Source: Chryseobacterium sp. c4a
GTDB taxonomy: Bacteria; Bacteroidota; Bacteroidia; Flavobacteriales; Weeksellaceae
Assembly (NCBI RefSeq): GCF_009900745.1
Contig: NZ_WXVU01000005.1
Coordinates: 124,001-188,000 of the forward strand
Length of the DNA stretch: 64,000 nt
Reading direction: 5' to 3'
The position numbers were made by a program, and so were the translations under genes. Each line of letters opens with the position of its first letter. Position 1 is the first letter of the stretch. The notes under the pieces are model-generated. The model was not told the DNA's origin. It worked only from the letters and a program-made list of their open reading frames with translations, and searched no databases. Shown piece by piece: positions 43,303 through 51,211 of the stretch.

Positions 43303-44064
43303 ATGGAAATACAAAAGTTAAACTGGGCCGGAATAAAGCTCATATCTAATGGTAAAACGATTTTAATAGATGCAGTAGAAGATTTTTCCTATTACAAGCC
43401 TGTTTTGGGAGATGCTGTAGAGCAAGTGATAGCATTTTCAGACTATTTACAGGCAGATTACATTCTATTTACTCATTTACATTTAGATCATTTTGACCAA
43501 AGAGTTATTAAAAAGTGCCTGAAAAAGGATGGGAAACTTATTGTTTATTCAGAATTAGAACCATTTGTCAGGAATTTGGTAGAAGACGTTGAAATAATTG
43601 TTCTGAACCTGGATGAAACCTTCTCTGAAAATGAAATCACCTTTAAACCTGTATATGCCATGGATGGGATAGGAGAAATTCAGTCTTCATGGATTGTAGA
43701 GGATGGAACAACTAAGATCTTTCATGGTGGAGATACCATTTGGCATAACCAATTCTGGAAGCTTGGAAAGGAGAATAAAGACATAGATTATGCCTTTTTA
43801 CCGGTCAATGGGGTAACTGTCAATTTTGAAATTATTGGGTTGGAATACAGTCCGGTTCCGGCTTCTCTTAATTTGAAGGAAGCTTTTGCCGCTGCTCATC
43901 TTTTACATGCTAAAAAACTGGTTCCAATCCATTACGGGTTGTTTGCTCATGAGAAGTGCTATATCCCGCAGCTGTTTGATGAGAATGATCTTAAAAAAGT
44001 TTCTGAGGAAGTGGGGCAGGAGTATATGGCTTTGAAGGATGGAGCTATGTTGGCAGAATCTTAA
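43303..44064 (+). CDS. Metallo-beta-lactamase-fold hydrolase (UlaG-like)
   Basis: The 253-residue cytosolic protein has the zinc motif THLHLDHFD (H-x-H-x-D-H, about residues 58-66), a following HGGDTIWH at the metal-bridging Asp position, and a late HYGLFAHE His. Its beginning (LNWAGIKLISNGKTILIDAV) is typical of the UlaG/RomA branch, which includes lactonases and phosphodiesterases. The substrate is unknown. Monocistronic; a REP-like element lies directly downstream. Confidence 0.88.
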   Translation: MEIQKLNWAGIKLISNGKTILIDAVEDFSYYKPVLGDAVEQVIAFSDYLQADYILFTHLHLDHFDQRVIKKCLKKDGKLIVYSELEPFVRNLVEDVEIIVLNLDETFSENEITFKPVYAMDGIGEIQSSWIVEDGTTKIFHGGDTIWHNQFWKLGKENKDIDYAFLPVNGVTVNFEIIGLEYSPVPASLNLKEAFAAAHLLHAKKLVPIHYGLFAHEKCYIPQLFDENDLKKVSEEVGQEYMALKDGAMLAES

Positions 44065-44089
44065 ATATGAATAAAAACATTTGGAATGT

Positions 44090-44155
44090 TCAATAGAAAC
44101 GGGCTTTAGCCCGTTTTCTTCAATCAGGATTACAATGGGCTTTAGCCAAAACTTA
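44090..44155. repeat. REP-like element, copy B
   Basis: TTCAATAG flank, palindrome 1 at 44097-44116 (identical to copy A), palindrome 2 GGCTTTAGCC at 44137-44146 followed by AAAACTTA. An inverted partial copy, TTTGGCTAAGGCC, follows at 44164-44176. Confidence 0.85.
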
Positions 44156-44257
44156 TTATAAATTTTGGCTAAGGCCTTATGTATTTGTCTTTTTTACATG
44201 ATGCTATTGATAATCAAATGGCAGATATCTAATATTTGTATTCGGTTATATTGAAAA

Positions 44258-44557
44258 TTATTCCTGATAGTCGATGATTTCACAGGCGATTTGTTCTTTC
44301 TCTATATAGTTTTTAAGTTCATCAAGATCTTTCCACATATAAGAAGAACCATACTGACAAATATAAATACCATCTTCTTCAAAAATGATACTGATATTAG
44401 GCATTTTTCCCGTGTTTTCCACATGTCTGAAATCCCAGAACAGCTGATGGGCATATTCATATTTTTTCTCAAAGAGTACAGCGTTTTCCAACAAATCCTG
44501 AATTTCAGTGGTTTGTTGGTGGGTAAGCTTTGTTTTTAATTTGTATTCAAATCCCAT
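44258..44557 (-). CDS. Conserved-looking small protein of unknown function
   Basis: A 99-residue cytosolic protein with mixed alpha/beta character (LTHQQTTEIQDLLEN, then ISIIFEEDGIYICQYGSSYMW). No known motif is found. A competing reading frame on the other strand (44291-44539) is low-complexity hydrophobic and is treated as a shadow. The gene stands alone between a REP-like element and the TPR gene. Confidence 0.65.
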   Translation of the reverse strand: MGFEYKLKTKLTHQQTTEIQDLLENAVLFEKKYEYAHQLFWDFRHVENTGKMPNISIIFEEDGIYICQYGSSYMWKDLDELKNYIEKEQIACEIIDYQE

Positions 44558-44836
44558 TGTAGCTTTTCAATACTTTCAGATTAAAATTTTCCCTGAAAAA
44601 TAAGATAATAATCGTTAAAATTCCAAAATGCTTTAAGTTTATTTTACAGTTGTGATAAAACAAAAATCTGCTGTGGGATGGGGTTATTATTTCCATTTTA
44701 TAGACAAAGAAAAGTGAGGAGTTGTTTTTTTGTTCGCCTGGATAATGTAACAGCTTTATCTGAACAACCTTTTTTACCTGTTAAAATAAAGTTTAGTATT
44801 TTTGAAGCTCATACCAATTGCAAAGACATATTATTT

Positions 44837-45760
44837 ATGATGAATAAACTTTTTTTCATTTTCACTATTCTATCTATAATGCAGGTTCGTTATATCTGTG
44901 GAGTTAAAGACTCTCCTCCTCCAAGTACCAAAGATGTAGTCTATGTGGATAATACAGGAGAAGTTCCGTATGGGCATCAATTCTTAAACGAGAAGCAATT
45001 GGAAGGGTATGCCACTGAGCAGAGGTATGGGTATTATGAAACAAAAGACCTGGACTTCCTGACGAATAGAGGGTATATCCTGATCGTTTTAGGAAGATAC
45101 AACGAAGCGATAGAACAGTTTAGAGCAATAGATTCTATACAACCCGGCAGATATTCTACCTATTCCAATATGGGAACAGCCTTTGAAATGGCAGGCAATA
45201 CTACGGAAGCTCTTCAATGGATTGAGAAAGCTTTAAAGACAGACCCTAAAGGACATTTATCTTCTGAATGGATTCATATTAATATTCTGAAAGCTCATAT
45301 AAAAGGAGACCGTTATATCTCCTCTATGAATCTTATTGGAAAAGATTTTGGAAATGAAGAATCTCCAAAGTCCAATCTTACGCCGGACGAGCTAAAGATT
45401 CTCAGAACACAGCTTTATTATCAACTGAATGAAAGAATGTCTTTGATAAAACCCAAAGACAAGGTAATAGCACAACTCTTGTTTGATCTTGGAAATATTA
45501 CTTTTTTAGAAGGAAAGAAAAAAGATGCAATGGAAGAGTATCAATTGGCAAAAGACTATGGCTTTGATGATCCTATATTGATCAAAAGACTCCATCTATA
45601 TCCCTCTGATCTGTCTAAAGTGGATGAGAAAACAGCCATTCTTGCACCAGATACCAAAGAATTCCGTGGAATGATAATTGGTCTTTCTTTAGCCTCCCTT
45701 TTAATGTCTGGGTTAATTCTTTTTATTTTTAGAAAGAAAGTCGCTTTAGTGTTGAAATAA
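44837..45760 (+). CDS. Membrane-anchored TPR protein (copy 1)
   Basis: Read from ATG 44837 (or 44840) the product is ~307 residues with a signal-like hydrophobic N-terminus. The longer upstream reading lacks sense. Tetratricopeptide repeats follow (GYILIVLGRYNEAIEQFRAI, NMGTAFEMAGNTTEALQWIE, LFDLGNITFLEGKKKDAMEEY). A C-terminal transmembrane helix (about 283-303) ends in FIFRKKVALVLK. The bulk is probably periplasmic. It is a close paralogue of the next gene. TPR proteins mediate protein contacts, and the partner is unknown. Confidence 0.8.
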   Translation: MMNKLFFIFTILSIMQVRYICGVKDSPPPSTKDVVYVDNTGEVPYGHQFLNEKQLEGYATEQRYGYYETKDLDFLTNRGYILIVLGRYNEAIEQFRAIDSIQPGRYSTYSNMGTAFEMAGNTTEALQWIEKALKTDPKGHLSSEWIHINILKAHIKGDRYISSMNLIGKDFGNEESPKSNLTPDELKILRTQLYYQLNERMSLIKPKDKVIAQLLFDLGNITFLEGKKKDAMEEYQLAKDYGFDDPILIKRLHLYPSDLSKVDEKTAILAPDTKEFRGMIIGLSLASLLMSGLILFIFRKKVALVLK

Positions 45761-45863
45761 AGTTTTTCGGTTATCCATAAAACCGATCGTTTTAAAGCTA
45801 CCTTTTAAGATCAATATTGATAGCTTTCTGATAGCTTAATAATAAAAAGTTAATAGCCTAAAT

Positions 45864-46799
45864 ATGTACAAATATCTTTTCAGTATCATTCTCATTATTT
45901 TATTTTCAATTCCGGTTTCGGCCTGTCTTAATGGTGAGCAAATGGTTTTGGCCAACAATAAGCTTCTGTATTCAGATTATGAAGGAGAAATACCTTATGG
46001 ACATGAATTTGGAAGTAAGGAACGGTTAGAAGCCTTCTTGGTGACCTTAGAAAAAGGGTATAACAAAACCAAGGATCTGGACTATCTTTCTGACCAGGGG
46101 TTTGTCTTAATTATTTTAGGAAGATATAAGGAAGCTATTGAACTTTATAAAAAGATTGAAGCCCTACAGTCTGGAAGATATTCTACAGCATCTAATATAG
46201 GAACCGCATACGAACTCATAGGCAATAATACTGAAGCTTTAAAATGGATTGAAAAGGCAGTACAGATCAACCCTCAATCTCATTTTTCTTCAGAATGGAT
46301 TCATGTGAATATTTTAAAAGCTAAAATTAAAGGAGATCAATATATTTCATCAAAGAATTTAATTGGAAATGATTTCGGGAATGAAAAACAACCTCAATCC
46401 AGTGTAAGCAAAGATGATCTCCAGTTGCTTAAAATGCAGTTGTATTATCAGCTGAACGAAAGAATATCTTTTGTAAAACCCAAGGATAAAATAGTTGCAC
46501 AACTTTTATTTGATCTGGGAAATATTGCTTTTTTGATGAATCAAAAAGCTGATGCTAAAGAAGATTATCAATTGGCTGCAGAATATGGATTTGATAATTC
46601 TGTTTTAAAAGAAAGAATAAAACTTGTATCTAAGGAAAAGAATGAAACAACAAGAAATATAGTGAATGGAGTAAAATATCATACGAAAGAGCCGCAAGTA
46701 TTTCACTTGATGGAAACCATTATTTCAATTGCTGCATTTTTATTGGCAGGCCTGATCATTTTTATTTTTAGAAAGAAAATAGCCTTAGTCCTAAAGTAA
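45864..46799 (+). CDS. Membrane-anchored TPR protein (copy 2)
   Basis: The 311-residue paralogue of the preceding gene has the same plan: signal peptide (ending VSACL), the conserved block GEIPYGHEFGSKERLEAF, TPR units (GFVLIILGRYKEAIELYKKI, NIGTAYELIGNNTEALKWIE), and a C-terminal transmembrane helix with the nearly identical tail FIFRKKIALVLK. The 103-base gap and similar sequence indicate a tandem duplication. Both lie upstream of the KPCHENW-type membrane protein and may act with it. Confidence 0.8.
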   Translation: MYKYLFSIILIILFSIPVSACLNGEQMVLANNKLLYSDYEGEIPYGHEFGSKERLEAFLVTLEKGYNKTKDLDYLSDQGFVLIILGRYKEAIELYKKIEALQSGRYSTASNIGTAYELIGNNTEALKWIEKAVQINPQSHFSSEWIHVNILKAKIKGDQYISSKNLIGNDFGNEKQPQSSVSKDDLQLLKMQLYYQLNERISFVKPKDKIVAQLLFDLGNIAFLMNQKADAKEDYQLAAEYGFDNSVLKERIKLVSKEKNETTRNIVNGVKYHTKEPQVFHLMETIISIAAFLLAGLIIFIFRKKIALVLK

Positions 46800-46862
46800 A
46801 ATGTCAAAATCCTTTCCAACCTTTTTCCTCACTACAGCATCTTTATAGGTAAAAGGCATACT

Positions 46863-47450
46863 ATGAAAATTACCATTCCTAAACCCTGTCACGAAAACTG
46901 GAACAACATGACTCCTGATGAAAAAGGAAAATTCTGCACGGTCTGTTCTAAAACGGTTCACGATTTTACCCGTTTTTCAGATGAAGAACTCATCAATAGT
47001 TTTGATTCAAGTGAAAATATTTGCGGAAGATTTCGGGAAGATCAGTTAGGAGTAAATTTAAACTTTTTATTAGCAGGTAAATTAGCTTTGGGATTATTGG
47101 TTGCAGGTAGTTTTACGACTACTATAAATGCACAGGAAACAAAACCAGAAAAAGAAAAGCTTACCGAGAGAGTATCAGAAGTGAATAGGAGTTTAATATC
47201 TACCGATCCCTTCAACAGAAACCCATCTCTAAGAATTGGAGCACCTGCTGTTGTAAAACAGGAAGATAGGCCTTTTATACTACTGAATGGTAAAAAGGCT
47301 TCCTTAGAGGAAATACGTGCGATAAAACCGGATATTGTAGACACTATCTATACGCTTTCAGGAAAAGAAGCGATAGAGCAATATGGTGAAAAGGCTAAAA
47401 ATGGAGCGATCGTAATTACCACAAAAAAGAAAAGAAAAAGAGCATCATAA
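46863..47450 (+). CDS. KPCxENW-domain membrane protein with TonB-plug-like tail
   Basis: The 195-residue protein begins MKITIPKPCHENWNNM and KFCTVCSKTVHDFTRFSDEE, a short Cys-bearing domain (C9, C29, C32) common in Bacteroidota that may bind metal. One transmembrane segment follows (about 68-86), then a periplasmic part. The final ~45 residues (SGKEAIEQYGEKAKNGAIVITTKK) resemble the end of a TonB-dependent receptor plug domain (YGxxxxNGVIxITTKK). Plug-like tails of this kind are known from Bacteroidota peptidase and signalling proteins. Function unknown. Confidence 0.7.
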   Translation: MKITIPKPCHENWNNMTPDEKGKFCTVCSKTVHDFTRFSDEELINSFDSSENICGRFREDQLGVNLNFLLAGKLALGLLVAGSFTTTINAQETKPEKEKLTERVSEVNRSLISTDPFNRNPSLRIGAPAVVKQEDRPFILLNGKKASLEEIRAIKPDIVDTIYTLSGKEAIEQYGEKAKNGAIVITTKKKRKRAS

Positions 47451-47451
47451 G

Positions 47452-47486
47452 AAAAGCTCTGGTAACAGAATATTACCAGAGCTTTT
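47452..47486. terminator. Bidirectional terminator between convergent genes
   Basis: AAAAGCTCTGGTAA and TTACCAGAGCTTTT are perfect 14-bp arms around a 7-base loop. Confidence 0.9.
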
Positions 47487-47489
47487 TAT

Positions 47490-48062
47490 TTATTGTTTCA
47501 CAGCCTGAATAGCCGCTTCATAATTAGGTTCTTGAGAAATATCCGGAACTTGCTCTTCATAAATAATATTCCCAGAAGGGTCTATTACAACAACAGCTCT
47601 GCTAAGAAGCCCTTTCATGGAAGATTCTATCATTTCTACCCCATAGTTCCAGCCGAAATCAGAACGGAAATCAGAAAGCATCACCACATTATTGATTCCC
47701 TCCGCACCACAAAATCTTTTTTGAGCAAAAGGTAAATCTTTGGAAATACAAAGCACTACCGTATTAGGAAGGTTTCCTGCCTCCTCATTGAAATGATGAA
47801 CAGATGCTGAGCAAACTCCCGTATCAACACTTGGAAAAATGTTCAGGATGACATATCGCCCCTTGTAAGCATCTAAGCTCTGATCATTCATATTAACATC
47901 TGTAAGCGTAAACTTAGGAGCGGGCTTATTTATATCCGGTAATTTGGAATAAGTACGTACTGGTGTTCCTTTTAACATCACCGTATTAATAGGCTTAGAT
48001 TTTTGAGCAAATCCTAATACTGAGCAAAAGAATAACGTACCGAAAACTATTTTTGAAAACAT
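47490..48062 (-). CDS. tpx: Thiol peroxidase with signal peptide
   Basis: From ATG 48062, the product is 190 residues: a hydrophobic signal peptide (about 1-20, LGFAQ) and a complete Tpx domain. Landmarks are the peroxidatic motif FPSVDTGVCSASVHHF and the resolving Cys in KRFCGAEGI. It reduces peroxides using thioredoxin-like donors. Most Tpx proteins are cytosolic or periplasmic without an N-terminal extension, so export here points to a periplasmic role in this lineage. Confidence 0.92.
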   Translation of the reverse strand: MFSKIVFGTLFFCSVLGFAQKSKPINTVMLKGTPVRTYSKLPDINKPAPKFTLTDVNMNDQSLDAYKGRYVILNIFPSVDTGVCSASVHHFNEEAGNLPNTVVLCISKDLPFAQKRFCGAEGINNVVMLSDFRSDFGWNYGVEMIESSMKGLLSRAVVVIDPSGNIIYEEQVPDISQEPNYEAAIQAVKQ

Positions 48063-48232
48063 TGACAATTTATTTTTAACAAAAATATTGTTTTTTTTAG
48101 TTGGCTGGATTAATTTTCATTCAAATAGCTCTTAAATAGAGCAAATCTATTGAATCATTATTCTTAAAATCAATTTTTACATCTACCTTTATTATTCAAA
48201 AGTTCAAATTCAAACGATTAAATATTAAAAAT

Positions 48233-49861
48233 ATGAGTTCAGCAAACAGCACATCATTTCAAAATATTTTTAAAAGCGAAAACGAAATCCCTGAAGAATA
48301 TAAAGTTCCGGAAATCCATCAGAAAGTTTATCTTCTCAATGGGGAACTGGTAGAATGGAAAGGTGAAACTCAGAATATCTATTCTCCGGTTTGTATCCCT
48401 ACTGAAAACGGATTGGAGAGAAAGCTTCTGGGAAGTATCCCCAATATTGGCCCTAAAGAAGCGATGGAAGTCCTTGATGCCTGTGTAAAAGCCTATGATA
48501 ATGGTCTTGGGGAATGGCCTACCATGTCTGTGGAAGGAAGAATAAAATGTATGCAGAAGTTTGTATATCTGATGATTCAGCAGCGTGACCTGATTATAAA
48601 ACTATTAATGTGGGAAATAGGGAAAACACTGGCAGATTCTACTAAGGAATTCGACCGTACTGTAGATTATATCAATCAGACTATTGATGCTTTAAAAGAC
48701 CTGGATAGAGAATCTTCCCGTTTTCAGGAGGCAGAAGGAACCATAGCGCAGATCAGAAGAGCTCCATTAGGGGTAGTTCTAAGTATGGGGCCTTTTAATT
48801 ATCCTTTAAATGAGATCTTTACAACACTGATTCCTGCTTTGATCATGGGAAATACGATTTTATTTAAACTTCCCAAACATGGAGTGCTTGCTCACTATCC
48901 ATTATTAAATGCCTTTAAAGAAGCTTTTCCTAAGGGAACAGTAAATACTTTATATGGAAAAGGTTCTGAAATTATCACTCCAATTATGGAGAGTGGAAAA
49001 GTAAATGTATTGGCATTTATAGGTTCAAGTAAAGTAGCTAACGGACTGAAAAAACTACACCCGAAAGTGAACCGCTTACGAGCAATTCTAAGTCTGGATG
49101 CTAAGAATGCAGCTATTGTTACTCAAAATGCTAATCTTGATGTAGCAGTAAGCGAATGTATTCTGGGAGCGCTTTCATTCAATGGGCAGCGTTGTACAGC
49201 TTTAAAACTTATTTTCGTTCAAAAAGAAATTGCGGCAGAATTTACTATGAAGCTGAGTGAAGCTGTTGCTGCTCTGAAAGCAGGCTTGCCATGGGAAAAA
49301 GAGGTAAAGATAACACCACTTCCAGAAGTCAATAAACCACCTTATCTGAAAGAATGTATTGATGATGCGATAGCAAAAGGAGCCGCTGTTTTAAATAAAG
49401 ATGGAGGCTATACCGAAGAATCATTTGTCTTTCCGGCAGTTGTTTACCCTGTAAATAGTGATATGAAACTGTATCATGAAGAACAATTTGGCCCTGTAAT
49501 TCCTGTAGTTCCGTTTGAGGATATTGAAGAGCCAATCGATTATCAGGTACATGCCTCTCATGGAATGCAGGTGAGCATTTTCAGTGAAGATCCACAGGAA
49601 GTAGCAAAGCTGATTGATCCTTTTGTAAATCTTGTAAGCCGTGTCAACATCAATTGCCAGGCACAGCGTGGGCCGGACGTATTCCCATTTACCGGAAGAA
49701 AAGATAGTGCAGAAGGTACTCTTTCTGTTTTTGATGCCTTGCGCTCATTCTCAATAAGATCTCTGGTAGCCGCGAAACTTACAGACTCTAATAAAACTTT
49801 ATTGAATACGATTGTAAGGGAACATGATTCTAACTTTTTAAGCACAGATTATATTTTTTAA
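48233..49861 (+). CDS. NADP-dependent glyceraldehyde-3-phosphate dehydrogenase-like aldehyde dehydrogenase
   Basis: The 542-residue protein is an ALDH-fold enzyme of the GapN type. It has PLGVVLSMGPFNYPLNEIFT (cofactor loop), ILFKLPKHGVL, FIGSSKVANGL and the catalytic Cys in SFNGQRCTALKLIF (about residue 321). GapN oxidises glyceraldehyde-3-phosphate directly to 3-phosphoglycerate and yields NADPH. The general-base motif normally reading L-E-L-G-G-K is LSLDAKN here, so the usual Glu is Ser and an Asp lies two positions on. That is a distinctive clade feature or an altered mechanism. The substrate is inferred from overall similarity. Confidence 0.85.
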   Translation: MSSANSTSFQNIFKSENEIPEEYKVPEIHQKVYLLNGELVEWKGETQNIYSPVCIPTENGLERKLLGSIPNIGPKEAMEVLDACVKAYDNGLGEWPTMSVEGRIKCMQKFVYLMIQQRDLIIKLLMWEIGKTLADSTKEFDRTVDYINQTIDALKDLDRESSRFQEAEGTIAQIRRAPLGVVLSMGPFNYPLNEIFTTLIPALIMGNTILFKLPKHGVLAHYPLLNAFKEAFPKGTVNTLYGKGSEIITPIMESGKVNVLAFIGSSKVANGLKKLHPKVNRLRAILSLDAKNAAIVTQNANLDVAVSECILGALSFNGQRCTALKLIFVQKEIAAEFTMKLSEAVAALKAGLPWEKEVKITPLPEVNKPPYLKECIDDAIAKGAAVLNKDGGYTEESFVFPAVVYPVNSDMKLYHEEQFGPVIPVVPFEDIEEPIDYQVHASHGMQVSIFSEDPQEVAKLIDPFVNLVSRVNINCQAQRGPDVFPFTGRKDSAEGTLSVFDALRSFSIRSLVAAKLTDSNKTLLNTIVREHDSNFLSTDYIF

Positions 49862-49919
49862 AGTTAATAGCAAACTGTATTTAACATAAAATTGTAGATA
49901 TAAAAAAAACATAACGATA

Positions 49920-49952
49920 AGCCTGACAGAAAATACTGTCAGGCTTTTTTGT
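49920..49952 (+). terminator. Terminator of the GapN-like gene
   Basis: AGCCTGACAG and CTGTCAGGCT are perfect 10-bp arms, loop AAAATA, then a T run. Confidence 0.92.
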
Positions 49953-49994
49953 TTTTTTACTAACTTCTGTAACATTTTTTTTCAATGGAAACTA

Positions 49995-50006
49995 ACTGTA
50001 TACAGT
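49995..50006. promoter_or_regulatory. Perfect palindrome just upstream of the ECF sigma gene
   Basis: ACTGTATACAGT is a 12-base perfect palindrome, 8 bases before the ATG. Its position would let a bound dimer block transcription or translation of the sigma gene. No regulator is identified. Confidence 0.35.
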
Positions 50007-50014
50007 AACAAGTT

Positions 50015-50524
50015 ATGACCTCATTAGAGCAAGCGTTTATCCATAAGATTGAAAAACATAAAGGAATCATTTTTAAGATTTCCAAAATGTATATGTCCGA
50101 AAAAGATGACCAGGACGATCTTTTTCAGGAAATAACCTGCCAGTTGTGGAAGGCATATCCAAACTTTAGAGGTGAAAGCGAATTTTCAACCTGGCTGTAC
50201 AGAATTGCTTTAAATACAGCGATTATTTTCCTCAAAAAAGAGAAAAGAAGAAACTTTATTATTAACGAGAATTTATCCAATCATTTTATCCCTCAAGAAG
50301 ATTATAATGATGAAAAAGAAGAGCGAATGAAAGAAATGTACAAGGCAATCCATTTACTCAACCCCATCGATAAAGCTTTTATTTTTTATTATCTGGAAGA
50401 CATTTCAGGTAAACAGATTGCCAACCAAATGGGAATTTCCGAAGGTAATGCAAGAGTAAAAATGAACCGCGCTAAAAATAAATTGAAAGATATCTTAAAT
50501 CAACATAGTCCTAACCCATATTAA
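50015..50524 (+). CDS. ECF-type RNA polymerase sigma factor
   Basis: A 169-residue sigma-70-family protein with region 2 (DDLFQEITCQLWKAYPNFRG, STWLYRIALNTAI, about residues 32-72) and region 4 (IDKAFIFYYLEDISGKQIAN, then GISEGNARVKMNRAKNKL, about 113-158). It has no region 1 or 3, as in the ECF class. It directs polymerase to a small regulon. The next gene, 11 bases downstream, encodes a membrane protein in the position normally held by the anti-sigma factor. Confidence 0.95.
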   Translation: MTSLEQAFIHKIEKHKGIIFKISKMYMSEKDDQDDLFQEITCQLWKAYPNFRGESEFSTWLYRIALNTAIIFLKKEKRRNFIINENLSNHFIPQEDYNDEKEERMKEMYKAIHLLNPIDKAFIFYYLEDISGKQIANQMGISEGNARVKMNRAKNKLKDILNQHSPNPY

Positions 50525-50535
50525 ATCATAATCCA

Positions 50536-51126
50536 ATGAATATAGATGAATTGAAAAATACCTGGCATGAAGATAATACAGATGAAACCCCTGAAATAAG
50601 TATAGATCAGAGAAATAAAATAAATCTTCCCCTTGAAAAAGTACGCAAAAATATGCGTATGGAATTTTGGTGGGTAGTGGGAATTTTCGTTTTTGCATTC
50701 CTGGTTTGTTCAGTTTGCCAACCCTTTAAACTTCAATTGTATATCACTGTTTTGATTGCTTCAATGCTTATTGTTACCATTTTCTTTTACAGTAAGTTTT
50801 TCAAACTGTATAATAATATCAGTAATACAGAGCTTAAAACCAGCGATTCTCTAAAAGATCTTGTCACCCAGCTAAATCTGAATAAACAATATTATTTATC
50901 TTACTATATCAGTTTTGCACCATTTATAGTATGTGAAATTCTTATTGTCCTCGAATTTATACCTTGGCCACAGCCTTTAAGTGAGACTAAAATAGCATTC
51001 ATTTTGATTAGCAGCCTTGTTGGTGGTTTATTTTTATTGTTTGTATGTGGTAAATTTTGGTTCCATCGTTATTATGGAAGATACATTGATCATATAGAGT
51101 CTCTGTTGAATGAACTGAGGAAGTAA
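50536..51126 (+). CDS. Membrane protein paired with the ECF sigma factor, candidate anti-sigma factor
   Basis: The 196-residue protein has a ~48-residue cytosolic N-terminus (MNIDELKNTWHEDNTDETPE) and four transmembrane segments (about 53-70, 75-93, 128-148, 156-176). It lacks the zinc-finger or FecR domain of classic anti-sigma factors. The pair arrangement (11-base gap, strong terminator after) and the helical N-terminus suggest that it holds the sigma factor at the membrane. This is an inference from context. Confidence 0.7.
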   Translation: MNIDELKNTWHEDNTDETPEISIDQRNKINLPLEKVRKNMRMEFWWVVGIFVFAFLVCSVCQPFKLQLYITVLIASMLIVTIFFYSKFFKLYNNISNTELKTSDSLKDLVTQLNLNKQYYLSYYISFAPFIVCEILIVLEFIPWPQPLSETKIAFILISSLVGGLFLLFVCGKFWFHRYYGRYIDHIESLLNELRK

Positions 51127-51131
51127 ATTTT

Positions 51132-51170
51132 AAAAGGATCGGCGGGCTGAAAGCCCGCCGATCCTTTTTA
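51132..51170. terminator. Very strong bidirectional terminator
   Basis: Arms 51132-51148 and 51152-51168 are a perfect 17-bp GC-rich stem (AAAAGGATCGGCGGGCT) with a 3-base loop GAA, followed by T. It separates convergent transcription units. Confidence 0.95.
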
Positions 51171-51211
51171 TTATTGTAAAAAAATGTAGAATTTCTCAGT
51201 TTCCTTTTTAT

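Noticed and set aside
44678-44836. Upstream extension of the first TPR gene by 53 residues
   Set aside because: The extension has no family similarity, and the ATG at 44837 gives a proper signal peptide like the paralogue's.
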